NCBI GenBank assembly: GCA_018398585.1
Contig: JAGTTD010000011.1
Coordinates: forward strand, 21,618,926 to 21,682,925
DNA: 64,000 nucleotides
Direction: 5' to 3'
Origin: Simmondsia chinensis
Taxonomy: Eukaryota; Streptophyta; Magnoliopsida; Caryophyllales; Simmondsiaceae
In this document: positions 1 through 9,289 of the stretch, in pieces
Numbering within the stretch: position 1 is the stretch's first letter
Layout of the letters: every line of letters begins with the position of its first letter
The notes under the pieces: model-generated
Told to the model about the DNA's origin: nothing
The model's input: only the letters and a program-made list of their open reading frames with translations
Databases searched by the model: none
Program-made: the position numbers and the translations under genes

Positions 1-955
1 ATGGACCCGGAGGATGAGGAGAAAATGTCTTTCATTACCCACGAGGGAATGTATTGCATCCGAGTCATGCCATTCGAATTAAAGAATGATGGAGCCACCT
101 ACCAACGCTTAGTGAACCGCGTCTTCCAGCCACAGTTAGGGAGAAACTTGGAGGCGTACGTTGACGATATTATCATAAAAAGTAAGAAGGCCACCGATCA
201 TGTGAACGACCTAAGGGAGACCCTAGAAACACTTAGGGCTCACGAGATGCTCCTCAATCCGGACAAGTGCATGTTCGCGATCCCGGAAGGAAAATTCTTA
301 GGCTTCATTGTCAGCCCAAGAGGAATAGGGGTTAATTCTACCAAGGTCGATGCCGTGCTCTAGATGGAAACTTTGAAGATCCCATGGGACATTCAAAAGA
401 TGACCAGATGTCTCACTGCGCTCAACATGTTCATCGGCCGATCGGTGTATCGGTCACTCCCCTTCTTTAAAGTACTTCGAAAAAGAGAAGCCTTCAATTG
501 GAATGAATACTGCGAGCAAGCACACCGAGAGCTCAAGGAACACTTGGCTAAGCTTCCGATCATGTCCAAACCCATCCTGGGCGAGGACTTAATTCTCTAC
601 ACCTCTGCATCAGACAACACCATGAGTGCTGTGTTGACATTCGAAAGGGATGGCTTCCAATTGCCAATTTACTTCGTAAGTCACATATTGAAGGACGCCG
701 AGACGCGGTACCTCCACATTGAGAAACTCTCCTTTGCCGTCGTCATAGCCGCAAGAAAACTTCGACCTTACTTCTAGGCGCAAGGTATTCGGATACGAAC
801 CAATCAGCCCTTGCAAAAATCCCTCCAATGCCTGGAGTGCATGAGAAGAATGCTATCTTGGGCTGTCAAACTTTTCGAGTATGACATCCTGTTCGAGACG
901 CAGACAGCGATCAAGGTACATACCCTAGCAGACTACTTAACAAAATGCTAGTTCA
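1..955 (+). pseudogene. gypsy reverse transcriptase and first RNase H (broken)
   Basis: This copies element RNA into DNA and removes the RNA strand. The frame opens inside the RT palm domain with PEDEEKMSFIT, and the catalytic YVDD lies at 157-168. A TAG at 361-363 interrupts the thumb/connection region. The gypsy-type RNase H follows, with SDNTMSAVL and the ETRYLHIEKLSFAVV segment around 600-760, and another TAG at 775-777. The sequence continues in frame as degraded connection sequence to about 955. Residues are family-typical but the two stops prevent one product, so this is a pseudogene. Confidence 0.85.
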
Positions 956-993
956 CTTCTGTGGCATCACCGAGCTCTAAACCGCAAGATACT

Positions 994-1446
994 TCGGAAG
1001 GATCATGGAAGTTGTACGAAGACGGGTCTTCCAACAACCAAGGAAGCAGGGTTGGTATTTTGCTCATCTTGCCCGAGAAGCAAAACTTCCTCTATGCCTT
1101 AAGGTTTAAGTTTAGGACTAGTAACAACGAGGCCGAGTAGGAAGCACTCTTTCATGGCTTAAGAATGGCCTGAAAGGCAGGCGCATGCCAAGTGGAGGTA
1201 TTCAGCGACTCTCAGTTAATCGTCAAATAGGTGCAAGGAATTTATGGATCAAAAAGTGCCTCTATGAGGGAATACTTGGAGGTGGTAAAAAAGGAAGCGA
1301 AAACCTTCTCTTTCTTCAAAATCCACCTCATTCCAAGAGCCAAAAATGTCAAAGCCGATGAGCTTAATAGGATCACCAGTTCAATGACAGAGGAGATAGG
1401 ACTGGAACCCACCGTTCGATTAGAGGAAATTCAGACATCATGCTGA
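994..1446 (+). pseudogene. additional (archaeal-type) RNase H domain, broken
   Basis: A second RNase H lies between the first one and the integrase. The DGSSNNQGS motif starts at 1021 and is followed by TSNNEAE and EVFSDSQLIV, the typical spacing of acidic residues in type I/archaeal RNase H. Stops at 1138, 1171 and 1228 break it. The last piece, with IHLIPRAKNVKADELNRI, matches the C-terminal region before the integrase. In plants such a duplicate domain is characteristic of Tat elements, which is why I assign the lineage. Confidence 0.8.
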
Positions 1447-1659
1447 TACTTATCTCATCCCGTGGGGATCGGCCAAGTCCAGTCCGTGAACGACTAGCAA
1501 CCACCCATCATCGAATTCATAAAAAAAATGGAACTCTGCCCAAGGACCAACTGGAACAAGATACATCTGAAGACACGCATTGAGGTTCATGATAATAAAT
1601 GAAGACCTCTACAAAAGATAATTTGTACACCCCCTACTGAAGTGCATCGAAGGAGACGA

Positions 1660-2640
1660 CGAGAAGTACGTCTTGTGGGGAAACTCATGAGGGTATTTAC
1701 GGACAATACCTCAGCCATCGAGCCTTAACCAATGAGGCCCTGCGATCAGGTTACTATTGGCCTACCATGAAGAAAGATGCACAACACCTCGTCCAAAAGT
1801 GAGGAAGGTGCCAAAAACATGCTCCGATAATCCACGTAACCTCAACTTTATTGCAACCTATACTTAGCCCCATTCCTTTCGCTCAATGGGGGATGGACAT
1901 CTGGAGACCGTATCCCAAAGCGGTTGGACAGCGAAAGTACATCATAGTAGTCGTAGATTACTTCAGCAAATGAATAGAGGCGGAGTCCGTCACACAGATC
2001 ACGAATCAAGCCATCCAGTGTTTCCTCTGGAAAGGGATCATCACCCAATATGGAATCCTTCAAGTCCTAGTCACGGATAACGGCACCCAATTCAGCTCAC
2101 GAAGGTTTCGCGACCATTGTGAGAGCTTGGGAATCAAGATACACTACGCCTCCATAGCACACCCCCAAAGCAACGGACAGGCAGAATCCGCAAGCACATA
2201 CTGACAGGTCTAAAACGACACTTGGATGAAGTCAAAGAGAATTGGGTGGAGGAATTGCCAAGCATATTGTGGGCCTACCAGACGACAACCCGGAACGCCA
2301 CAAGAGAGACCCCCTACAACCTAGTATATGGTACAGAGGCAGTACTTCCAATGGAGATAGGAGAATCCAATCTTCAGGTTCGAAGCTACAACCGAGAGCG
2401 CAACGAAGAAGCACTGAGACAATCGTTAGACCAAATAGAAGACCTGCGAGAACGGACTGATCAGAATGGTCGCCCAAAAGCAGAAAATGGCAAAGTACTT
2501 CAACTCCAAGGTCCAGAGAAGAGCCTTTCAAGACGGAGAATTGGTACTACGATGAGCCGAGTCGGTTGGGCACCGCCCCGGAAAGCTATTCTCTAACTGG
2601 GAAGGGCCTTACCAAGTCTCTTGGACAACCCAAGAAGGAG
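1660..2640 (+). pseudogene. gypsy integrase, broken
   Basis: The integrase inserts element cDNA into the host genome. The zinc-binding region at about 1688-1815 has an HEG start and GYYWPTMKKDA, but one cysteine position reads as a stop. The core follows with MDIWRPYPK (first Asp, about 1893), VLVTDNGTQFS (second Asp, about 2070) and AHPQSNGQAES (Glu, about 2180). Frameshifts after 2200 spread the C-terminal part over several short frames, including WAYQTTTRNATRETPYNLVYG at about 2270. All three acidic catalytic residues are still encoded, but stops make it non-functional. Confidence 0.85.
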
Positions 2641-3159
2641 CATATCGCCTGCAACAACAAAACAGGACCCCGCTCCCACGAACGAAAATGTTTTGCACTT
2701 GAAAAACATATTTTGTATGAATAACTGGTCAAGGTAATCAAGGAAACACCCCACCCTTTGCAAAAAATTAGACAATAAAAAAATGGATATATGTATAAAT
2801 ACGATAATTAGCGATATATACAAATCAACAACCCAAGAGCGTGAACATTCACACCATGATACTTTCAAAAAAAATTGGCGGGAGCGCTTAAGCCTTAAAG
2901 ATGGGCCGCAGCGAGCCCACGCCGTCGATCTCACCCACGGCCCCCAAATTCCGTAAGCATTTACTTTATAAACCCTACCAAAAAAAAAAAAAAGAGGGAG
3001 GCTCCTATACGCTTAAGCTGTAAGGGCAGGTCCGCCTTAGGCAAACAAACCCATGGGACTTGCCCACGGCCCCTAAAATGCTCATGCAGACGCCCATGGC
3101 AAACTAACCCTACTGGACCGCTTACAAAAAATCATGCCTACTGGTCCAAGGCCCCTTAA
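2641..3159 (+). other. Non-coding 3' region of the Tat element
   Basis: No coding potential. It contains poly-A-like tracts and short CCCATGG-containing segments that lead into the tandem repeat that follows. Tat/Ogre elements normally carry a long 3' untranslated region here. Confidence 0.5.
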
Positions 3160-3294
3160 GCTTGCGGTCCACCCGTGACACCTTTAAGCCCGTGCTCCGC
3201 TCGTGGCACCCAAAGCCCCTGGCCCGCCCATGGCACCTTAAGCCCGTGGGCCGCCCATGGCACCTAAGCCCGTTGGTCCGTCCAAGGCAAAAAC
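3160..3294 (+). repeat. Tandem repeat of about 27 bp in retrotransposon 3' region
   Basis: Units begin CCCGTG..CCGCCCATGGCACC and sit at 3189-3215, 3216-3242, 3243-3268 and 3269-3294, with a more diverged unit at 3160-3188. The array is GC-rich in an AT-rich neighbourhood and most units contain CCATGG or a one-base variant. Confidence 0.8.
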
Positions 3295-3344
3295 ATGTGC
3301 TCTTTCGAAACGGGCAAACCAGAACTTGTTCGGATTTCAAAATG

Positions 3345-4860
3345 GCTAGGCTAATGTAGTCTATTCACATACATGAAGAACCATCCTTCTTCTTGACCAA
3401 AATCACAAGAGAAGCAAAGGGATTGTGAGAGTGTCCTATGAATTCAGTCTTTAGCAGCTCATCCACCTACCTTTCCATCTTGCTCTTAATGTGGATACTT
3501 ATTGGGCCTCAAATTCACTGGATCAAAGTTGGCTTTCAATGGAATTGCACGATCCAATGTCCTTTTGGGAGGAAGGAATCTTGGTTGCTCAAACAAATCA
3601 CTGTAATCCTTAATCAGCTTTTGAATTGGAGGATGAAACTCTTTCTGAACTGGAACAAATTCTGTTGAGATGGAAAATAGGTTTCCTACCCACTGATAGT
3701 CCTTTCGAAGTATTCCCTCAACCTTCTTGCCGCTTAGCATCTTGAGCTATCCTTAATCCACAGTTCCTTGCAACTTGATGGCTTTACCATGTAAATCAAA
3801 GGAGATTGAGCACTGACTGAATCAAAACATAAAAGGATTGATGGTCTTCACCCAATCCACCCAAGCACCATGTCAAATTCTCCTAATTTCAACATTCTAA
3901 AGTCATAAGAGAACTGATGGCCTTGCATCTGCCACTGGAATTGATTGCACTTCATTTGAGTGAGCATAGAATTCCCATCAGCAACCGTCAGTACTAAAGG
4001 ACTTGTCTTGATCATCTCATGGACCACTCTCTTGACTATCTTTGGATCAACAAAACTGTGTGTGCTTCCACTGTCAATCAAGGTCAGGAGTGACTTATGA
4101 TTTGCTTCTCCCTTAATCCTTACGGTGTTATGAGTTCCATTGCTTGCTAGTCAAAGCCATCACAGACATTTTCATTTCATTCTCATCTTCATATGTCCCA
4201 TACATAAGCTCCTCCTCTAGCTCATCCCCTGCATCCTCATCCTCTTTTTCTTCTGATTCTTCCTCAGCCTCAGTTATAGTCACTGACATGAGAAGCTTAG
4301 GATTGCACTTATGTCCAAAGAAGTATCTCTGGTTGCACTTGAAGCATAGTCTTTGAGCCTTCTTCTCTTTAAGACTTAAATTTTTTGGGGCAGGCTTACT
4401 GCCAGCTGATGAGGAGGAACTAATGGATACACTCTTGCTTTATGATACCTCTGTTCTTGCCAGCAATGTGGCCTCATACAACTTTGCTTTGGAATAAGCA
4501 CGAGATAATGTTAAAGGATTAATAGCCTTAACCAAATTCTTGATCTTTGGTTTAAGTCCTCTAATGAAGCTCAAGACATAGTAAGCCTCACTTGCACTAG
4601 GATTGACGGCTATCATTCTAGCTCTAAGGTTCTCAAAACGTGTCATATACTCCTTTACAGAGGTGGATTGAGTCACTTTATTGAAATGATCTACCGCATC
4701 CCCCGGGTCCTCATCTCCATACCTTTCAAAGAATTCATCAACGAACTCATACCATGTTATGTCTAGATTACTGAGAATCAAGCTATGAAACCATACCTCA
4801 TGATCGCCTTGTAAATGAACTCCAGCCAGTTCCACCTTTTTAACATCCATCACATGATAG
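3345..4860 (-). pseudogene. gypsy gag, protease and RT N-terminus, broken
   Basis: From right to left: a retrotransposon gag domain (4853-4440, 137 codons, with WYEFVDEFFERYG and the YMTRFENLRARM segment), a CFKCNQRYFFGHKC zinc knuckle near 4350-4309, an acidic linker, an aspartic protease with LIDSGSTHSFVDPKIV near 4083, and the RT start with FEQPRFLPPKRTLDRAIPLK (about 3640-3575) followed by NPFASLVILVKKKDGS near 3400. Gag ends at a stop just upstream of 4440 and another stop follows VLGWIG at about 3848. The sequence ends inside RT before the catalytic motif, so no polymerase was ever recoverable from this copy. Confidence 0.85.
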
Positions 4861-5475
4861 AAGCAAAAGTATCTCTCGCACCTTCTTATCCAAGATTGGG
4901 CTATGATCCATCAAAAGTATAAGTTTCAACCTTAGGCTATCTTTAACCACTACTCCTATTCATAGATGTAGCTTCAATTCTCTCCTCAAACACTCGAGGA
5001 TGTGTCAGATTAGTATGCCTGCCCTGCTAGCTAGTTGGTGTTAAGAATCCAGCTCCTAGAGGAGCTGATTGGCGATCAAGTTGTTGTTGCATATTATTCA
5101 ACTGTAGCTATATTTGCTAATTTGAATTGTTAGTATTACTCAATTCCTTTTTCATTCCTACCATTGCTACTACTAACCGTTGCACTTTAGCTCTCAATGG
5201 ATCCTGACCTTCACCTTGACTAGAGCTTACTTTTGCAATGACTCCAGCGTAAGTTCATGATGCAATGCCAACTCCCGTAACTGCATTTGCAACAACACTA
5301 GCTCGAGTTGTCATTCCTCAAGCCATTGGACAACCTTGCACTAAAATGTCACTAAGCTTAAGCCAGTAACACTCAATGTGCGTGAAATAGCTGAATTAAG
5401 GTTGCTACAATTGATCAATTGTAGCAATTCAATCCAATTGGATGTGGCTCAAATCGATCAACAACAAACAAACAA
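4861..5475 (-). other. Degraded leader and N-terminal gag region
   Basis: Lies between the primer-binding site and the recognisable gag domain. Stops in all minus frames; no domain is visible. Confidence 0.5.
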
Positions 5476-5487
5476 GCTCTGATACCA
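5476..5487 (-). promoter_or_regulatory. Primer-binding site (tRNA-Met type)
   Basis: On the minus strand this reads TGGTATCAGAGC, the complement of the 3' end of initiator tRNA-Met used by most plant LTR elements. It lies two bases inside the LTR edge and fixes the element's orientation and LTR boundary. Confidence 0.9.
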
Positions 5488-5489
5488 AT

Positions 5490-5831
5490 TGTTATGATTC
5501 AAGATTAATCTTAAATCATTACACAAAATAAGTGAAGAACTAGAGTGAAGATGAGAAGAGAATTAGAGAATTATATGAGAAATAGAGAGAGTTAGGGTTG
5601 AGAGAAGAATAATTAGATCATATCATTCAACAATGAATCTTCTTATAATAGAATGCTAATCTCTTATACTATGAATCACTTAAGTCGGTTAGACCAAAAT
5701 ATCTAAGAATACCAATGAATCTAACCAACTTAACTGCTAATGACAAAAGCCAAGCCTTTCCTACCACCCAACTATTTGAATATTACAAGAATTTCCCTTT
5801 GAATCACTTCCTCTAAACTTAAATCATGACA
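5490..5831 (-). repeat. 5' LTR of the truncated gypsy element
   Basis: The 342-bp segment has inverted termini TGTTATGATT and AATCATGACA and abuts the primer-binding site. Its partner LTR is absent because the element is truncated. Confidence 0.8.
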
Positions 5832-5837
5832 AATTTC

Positions 5838-6055
5838 CCCGAAGGGTCACCCAACCACCAGATGGAATCCGCCACACCAGCCCGAGCACAGAAGTCAATA
5901 GTGTCCCAGATGGGTCGGAGCTCCAAAAAACCCTGTGGAAATCTTCACTGATTACCCTCAATAATGGCTAAGACCCGATAATCCCACAGAAGCCTAGAGG
6001 AGGTGAGCAGTTGAGCAGGGAAGCCCTCCGAGAGACGGCCGAACGGCAGCTGATA
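5838..6055 (-). mobile_element. L1-type LINE fragment
   Basis: The stretch resembles the 3' coding part of the LINE at 12741-18775: compare GTGGAAATCTTCACTGATTA here with ATGGAAACCTTCACTGATCA near 13633, with similar flanking words GGGTCACC and CCCAGATGG. It is a 5'-truncated scrap with no reading frame. Confidence 0.55.
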
Positions 6056-6139
6056 TTCTTACCTAAATAATCATATATTATGTTAGCATTTTTTAGCAAA
6101 AAAATATCACAATCTATAAGCGGATGCCTAGAATCGTGT

Positions 6140-6330
6140 TTCATATGAAAAACTTTTAATGAAAATTCATCAAATTAGGTACTTGATTGATAAAAGTTTC
6201 CAACTTTATGGTACCTGAGTGATAAAATTTTTAAATCTCAGAGTGTCTTATTGTTCATATATTAAAATATCAAAGTATCTGAGTAATAAATACTCAAATC
6301 TTATGGTGCCTAATTGATAAATGAGTTATT
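6140..6330. repeat. Foldback MITE (family M1), one terminal repeat only
   Basis: Contains the M1 terminal wording: ATCAAATTAGGTACTTGATT, GGTACCTGAGTGATAAAATT and a third GGTGCCTAATTGATAAAT. The same phrases make up the long terminal inverted repeats at 19611-20140 and 55180-55700. The other arm is not found. Confidence 0.55.
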
Positions 6331-6990
6331 TACACTTTAGTACATAACGTTTTTTAAGATAATAAAAAGAACCATAACCTTTTTGAATTAATAAAAGGGC
6401 CAAAAAGTTTGTCATATTAATAAAAAGTCTACTCTTCTATGTGATAACATCATTTTCTATAGACAAAGTTGAAGTAGTAACCGTTCTTTTATTGATGTTA
6501 CAGTAAAATGATAAAAATATCTTTTAATAACTTATTTTTAAACAAATTAAGCGAAAACCTATAGTTTCTACATATTACAACATCTCAAATTTTGTGCTAA
6601 TAACGTGAAAATAAGAGTACTGAAGAGTACTTTTGTCATTTTTCTATAACATTAATAAAAAAACCAATTCTCTTTTTTTTTTTTAATGGTGGCATCTCCT
6701 ACCCATGGAGTCATCGCCCAGGGGTCAGGAGTTTGATTCTCGTTGAGAATATACTCATGACTTATCTGCTCATGGGGGCTTGTGGACTGTTCTCATGGCC
6801 GGGATTGGTTGGGGCAACCCAATCCTTCGTCACCAAAAAAACTGTGGAAAATAACGTCATCACACTAAAGATGGGCTTTTTTTTATTAATGCGATAGAAA
6901 TTTATGAGTCTTTTTATTAATTCAAAAACTTCAGAGTCCTTTTTATTATTTCTAAAAATGTCTTGGTGCTAAAATGTAAATATCCCTTTT
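6325..6990. repeat. Foldback/MULE-like MITE (family M2)
   Basis: The left arm starts TTATTTACACTTTAGTAC near 6327 and the right arm read in reverse starts ATATTTACATTTTAGCAC near 6985. Both continue through AATAATAAAAAG and TTTTTGAATTAATAAAA, so the terminal inverted repeats are at least about 100 bp. No coding capacity; long inverted repeats like these are usual for Mutator-type MITEs. A SINE-like insert sits in the loop. Confidence 0.6.
6669..6843 (-). repeat. Possible SINE in the loop of the M2 element
   Basis: A poly-T at the left edge would be the poly-A tail of a minus-strand retroposon. The body holds GGAGTTTGATTCTCG, similar to a pol III B box, though that motif lies on the plus strand, and a strong hairpin GGATTGGTTGGGGCAACCCAATCC-like palindrome near 6806-6829. 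No clear target duplication was seen, and the conflicting orientations keep confidence low. Confidence 0.35.
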
Positions 6991-7529
6991 TAAATTATCA
7001 AAAGAATTTATCCTATGTTTAGTTAAAAGAAAAATATTTTTCTACCACCGAAAAATATTTTATTCTTGTCATTTTTTTTCCTTTTGTTTTCGGACTTAAG
7101 AAAATAAATTCATTTTATGAAGTTTTATGTGGTCTATGTTTAGTCATGTTCGGGCAAAAGTAAGATATATGACGCGATCTAATAATAGATAACTGTTTTT
7201 CCTCATAAAAGAAAATATTTTCCCGTTTGTCCTTGTAGAAAAAGTGAATTTTTACTCAATAAATGAATAAATATTTTTCATATAGATATATGACTATTAT
7301 AGAAATGTAAGAAATAAGCAAAAAACTTTTTCAATGTAAGTCGTAAAACTCTATTTGGTTGAAAAGAAATTCGTTTCGCCTTATATTTAGGATAATGTTA
7401 TTAGTAGAGTATAAGTGCTATAATCAGAGTAAGTTGGTGAAATTTTATGATTATTATTTATTATAAGTCATATTATTATCTTGACGATAATAAATTTCTA
7501 TTATTTTTGCTACTTTGTGAATTTAATTT
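6991..7529. other. AT-rich intergenic sequence
   Basis: No coding region. Two direct copies of a CTATGTTTAGTTAAAAG-like phrase (near 7013 and 7351) suggest a worn MITE, but I cannot define ends. Confidence 0.4.
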
Positions 7530-8620
7530 TTAATTAACCAGATTATAGAGAAAGTCTACTCCCCACCTCGAAACAAATGGCCTCTCGACATTATTCTTTT
7601 CGCCCACCAAAGTATCACATTTTTTGTGTGACTCTGTTAGAAAAATGGACAGTGTGAGGTCAACTTGAGAAAACTTAGAAATAATAGAAACCTCAAAGAT
7701 GTGGAATGAATTACGACACCATGGAAAAACCACTGTCTTAAAGCCTATTTTGCTCCAGCGCCGACACACACTAGCCGTTTGACAATCGACTCCCAAAATT
7801 AACGCAGTGACCGCAGCACCCGAATATGCGAGGGCTACAGTATGGGAGAGCCTTGAACAATTCCCAGCAAGAATGAAGAGATAATAGAAGGAAGAGAGAG
7901 ATAACTAATTGAATTTTTTCTGCATATTGAGAAACCTACCAAATACATTTTATAGGCAAATAAAGATGGTACAAAACTTAATGGAAACTGCTCATACCTT
8001 ATAAGTGCAATAACCTTACCAGTTACAAGAGCATTAATCCTACCAATGGCTAAGAATATTCCAGCAAGTTTATTCCTCCAAAGACTAGAAAAATTCCAAC
8101 GAAAAAAATATCTCTTGAAGGAAAGCAGGCCCACGCTTGCACCAGTCACCCATCAGCCATCACCCTAGCCTTGCCTGGCCCGGCGCAGCCGACAAACGGC
8201 CCGCATGCACGCGTGTGGTCCACCTTAGCTCCAACGGGAGCTTAACGACTTACTAAGCACAATATACGCTAGGATATTTACACAACGCTTAATGTTCTTC
8301 CCAAATCTGTGTGGGACACGATAAATAAGGGAAAGTGTTAGGCTCATATTTCCATATGGGATATACTATTACACAACACTCAAATGAGATGGGCTATTTT
8401 ATGCAGGCTCTTTTTACCTATTTTCAATGAGGAATGTGAGATAAAATCTTGCAAAAATAACTTAAGAAAGTCCCAAAGCTTTTCTTTCACTGTGGGACAA
8501 GAAATAAGAAGTATTAAAGCTATCTATGTCAATGTTTTGAAGCATAATTCTAGTAGACTCTAACCTCAAATATGATAATCTCAAACCCACATAGAATTTA
8601 TATTAATAATTTAAAATTTA
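7530..8620. repeat. Diverged copia-type LTR remnant
   Basis: It parallels the copia LTR at 56468-57492: CCATGGAAAAACCACTGTCTTAAAG here versus CCATGGGAAATACCACTGTCCTAAAAG there (each shown in part), followed by a GAAGAGATAATAGAAG..GAGAGAG stretch at the matching place and a later TGTGTGGGAC block. No internal coding region is attached, so it may be a solo LTR. Ends are approximate. Confidence 0.45.
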
Positions 8621-9189
8621 TTACATGGGTTTTTTTGGGAAGGTAGTACCCGACATTGGAACCTTGGATGGCATCGTGTTTCATTAACTAGCACCCACCT
8701 ATGACCTATAGGAAGCTTTTTTCTGCACCATTGTTAAGGATTCCATGTCATCGTGTTTCTGGTATGTACTTCTTCTTCAAAGAGTTGAGTTATAGACTTG
8801 GTTGACACTTTTGAAAAATTAAACACAAAGGAGACTCGAATCCTTTATTCCTTTTTCTTGGCAAATAAGGATCCTTTATTCCTTTTTCTTGGCAAATAAG
8901 GAATTGTGCATGAAATCTATTTCTTATTTGCAGGACGGCATCATGAGTAGTGTAGAATCACCTTTGCAGGCCTAAATAACCTTAAAGATGTGCTCGTACA
9001 ATGGCAATTCTCCTTCCTCAAACACTCAACTTTGAAAGCATGGCTCATGACCTGTTTTGCTATCATCAATATAATTTTGGAATCCAGGAATGCACTTATA
9101 TTTCGAACTCATCTCCCTATTTACTCACACATCCTTGACAGCCTATATGAAAAAAAAATTAGAAAATATAGGAAGAAATGTTTTATAGT
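8621..9189 (+). other. Unassigned sequence, possible LINE scrap
   Basis: A short frame at 8990-9199 (AWLMTCFAIINIILESRNAL) looks like the connector between LINE zf-RVT and RNase H domains, but there is no second motif to confirm it. Confidence 0.25.
8840..8901 (+). repeat. Perfect 31-bp tandem duplication
   Basis: 8840-8870 and 8871-8901 are identical, beginning ATCCTTTATTCCTTTTTCTT. It looks like a recent replication-slippage event. Confidence 0.95.
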
Positions 9190-9289
9190 TGAAATATGAT
9201 ACAAACTAAAATATAGTAGTTAAGTGAGGGGTAATCGAGGTATATATAAATATGTTAAGTTTTTTATACAACTATACCCTTCCCTAACT

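Larger units (their letters stand above)
1..3340 (+). mobile_element. Tat-lineage Ty3/gypsy LTR retrotransposon, decayed 3' part
   Basis: The order reverse transcriptase, RNase H, a second archaeal-type RNase H, integrase, then a long non-coding 3' region with tandem repeats is the arrangement known for the Tat/Ogre lineage of plant gypsy elements. The left end is cut by the window, so gag, protease and the 5' LTR are not visible. Many in-frame stops show it is dead. The right end meets an oppositely oriented gypsy remnant at about 3340, and I cannot find a 3' LTR. Lineage assignment rests on the dual RNase H and is an inference. Confidence 0.8.
3341..5831 (-). mobile_element. Truncated Ty3/gypsy element, gag-pro side with its 5' LTR
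   Basis: Reading from 5831 downwards, the element has a 5' LTR (5831-5490), a tRNA-Met primer-binding site, gag, zinc knuckle, aspartic protease and the beginning of reverse transcriptase, then stops abruptly at about 3341 against the Tat remnant. The rest of pol and the 3' LTR are missing. The knuckle and protease resemble chromovirus-type plant elements; lineage is uncertain. Confidence 0.82.

Noticed and set aside
1..2640. Integrated plant pararetrovirus
   Set aside because: RT is followed by a second RNase H and an integrase of gypsy type, and no movement or coat protein is seen.
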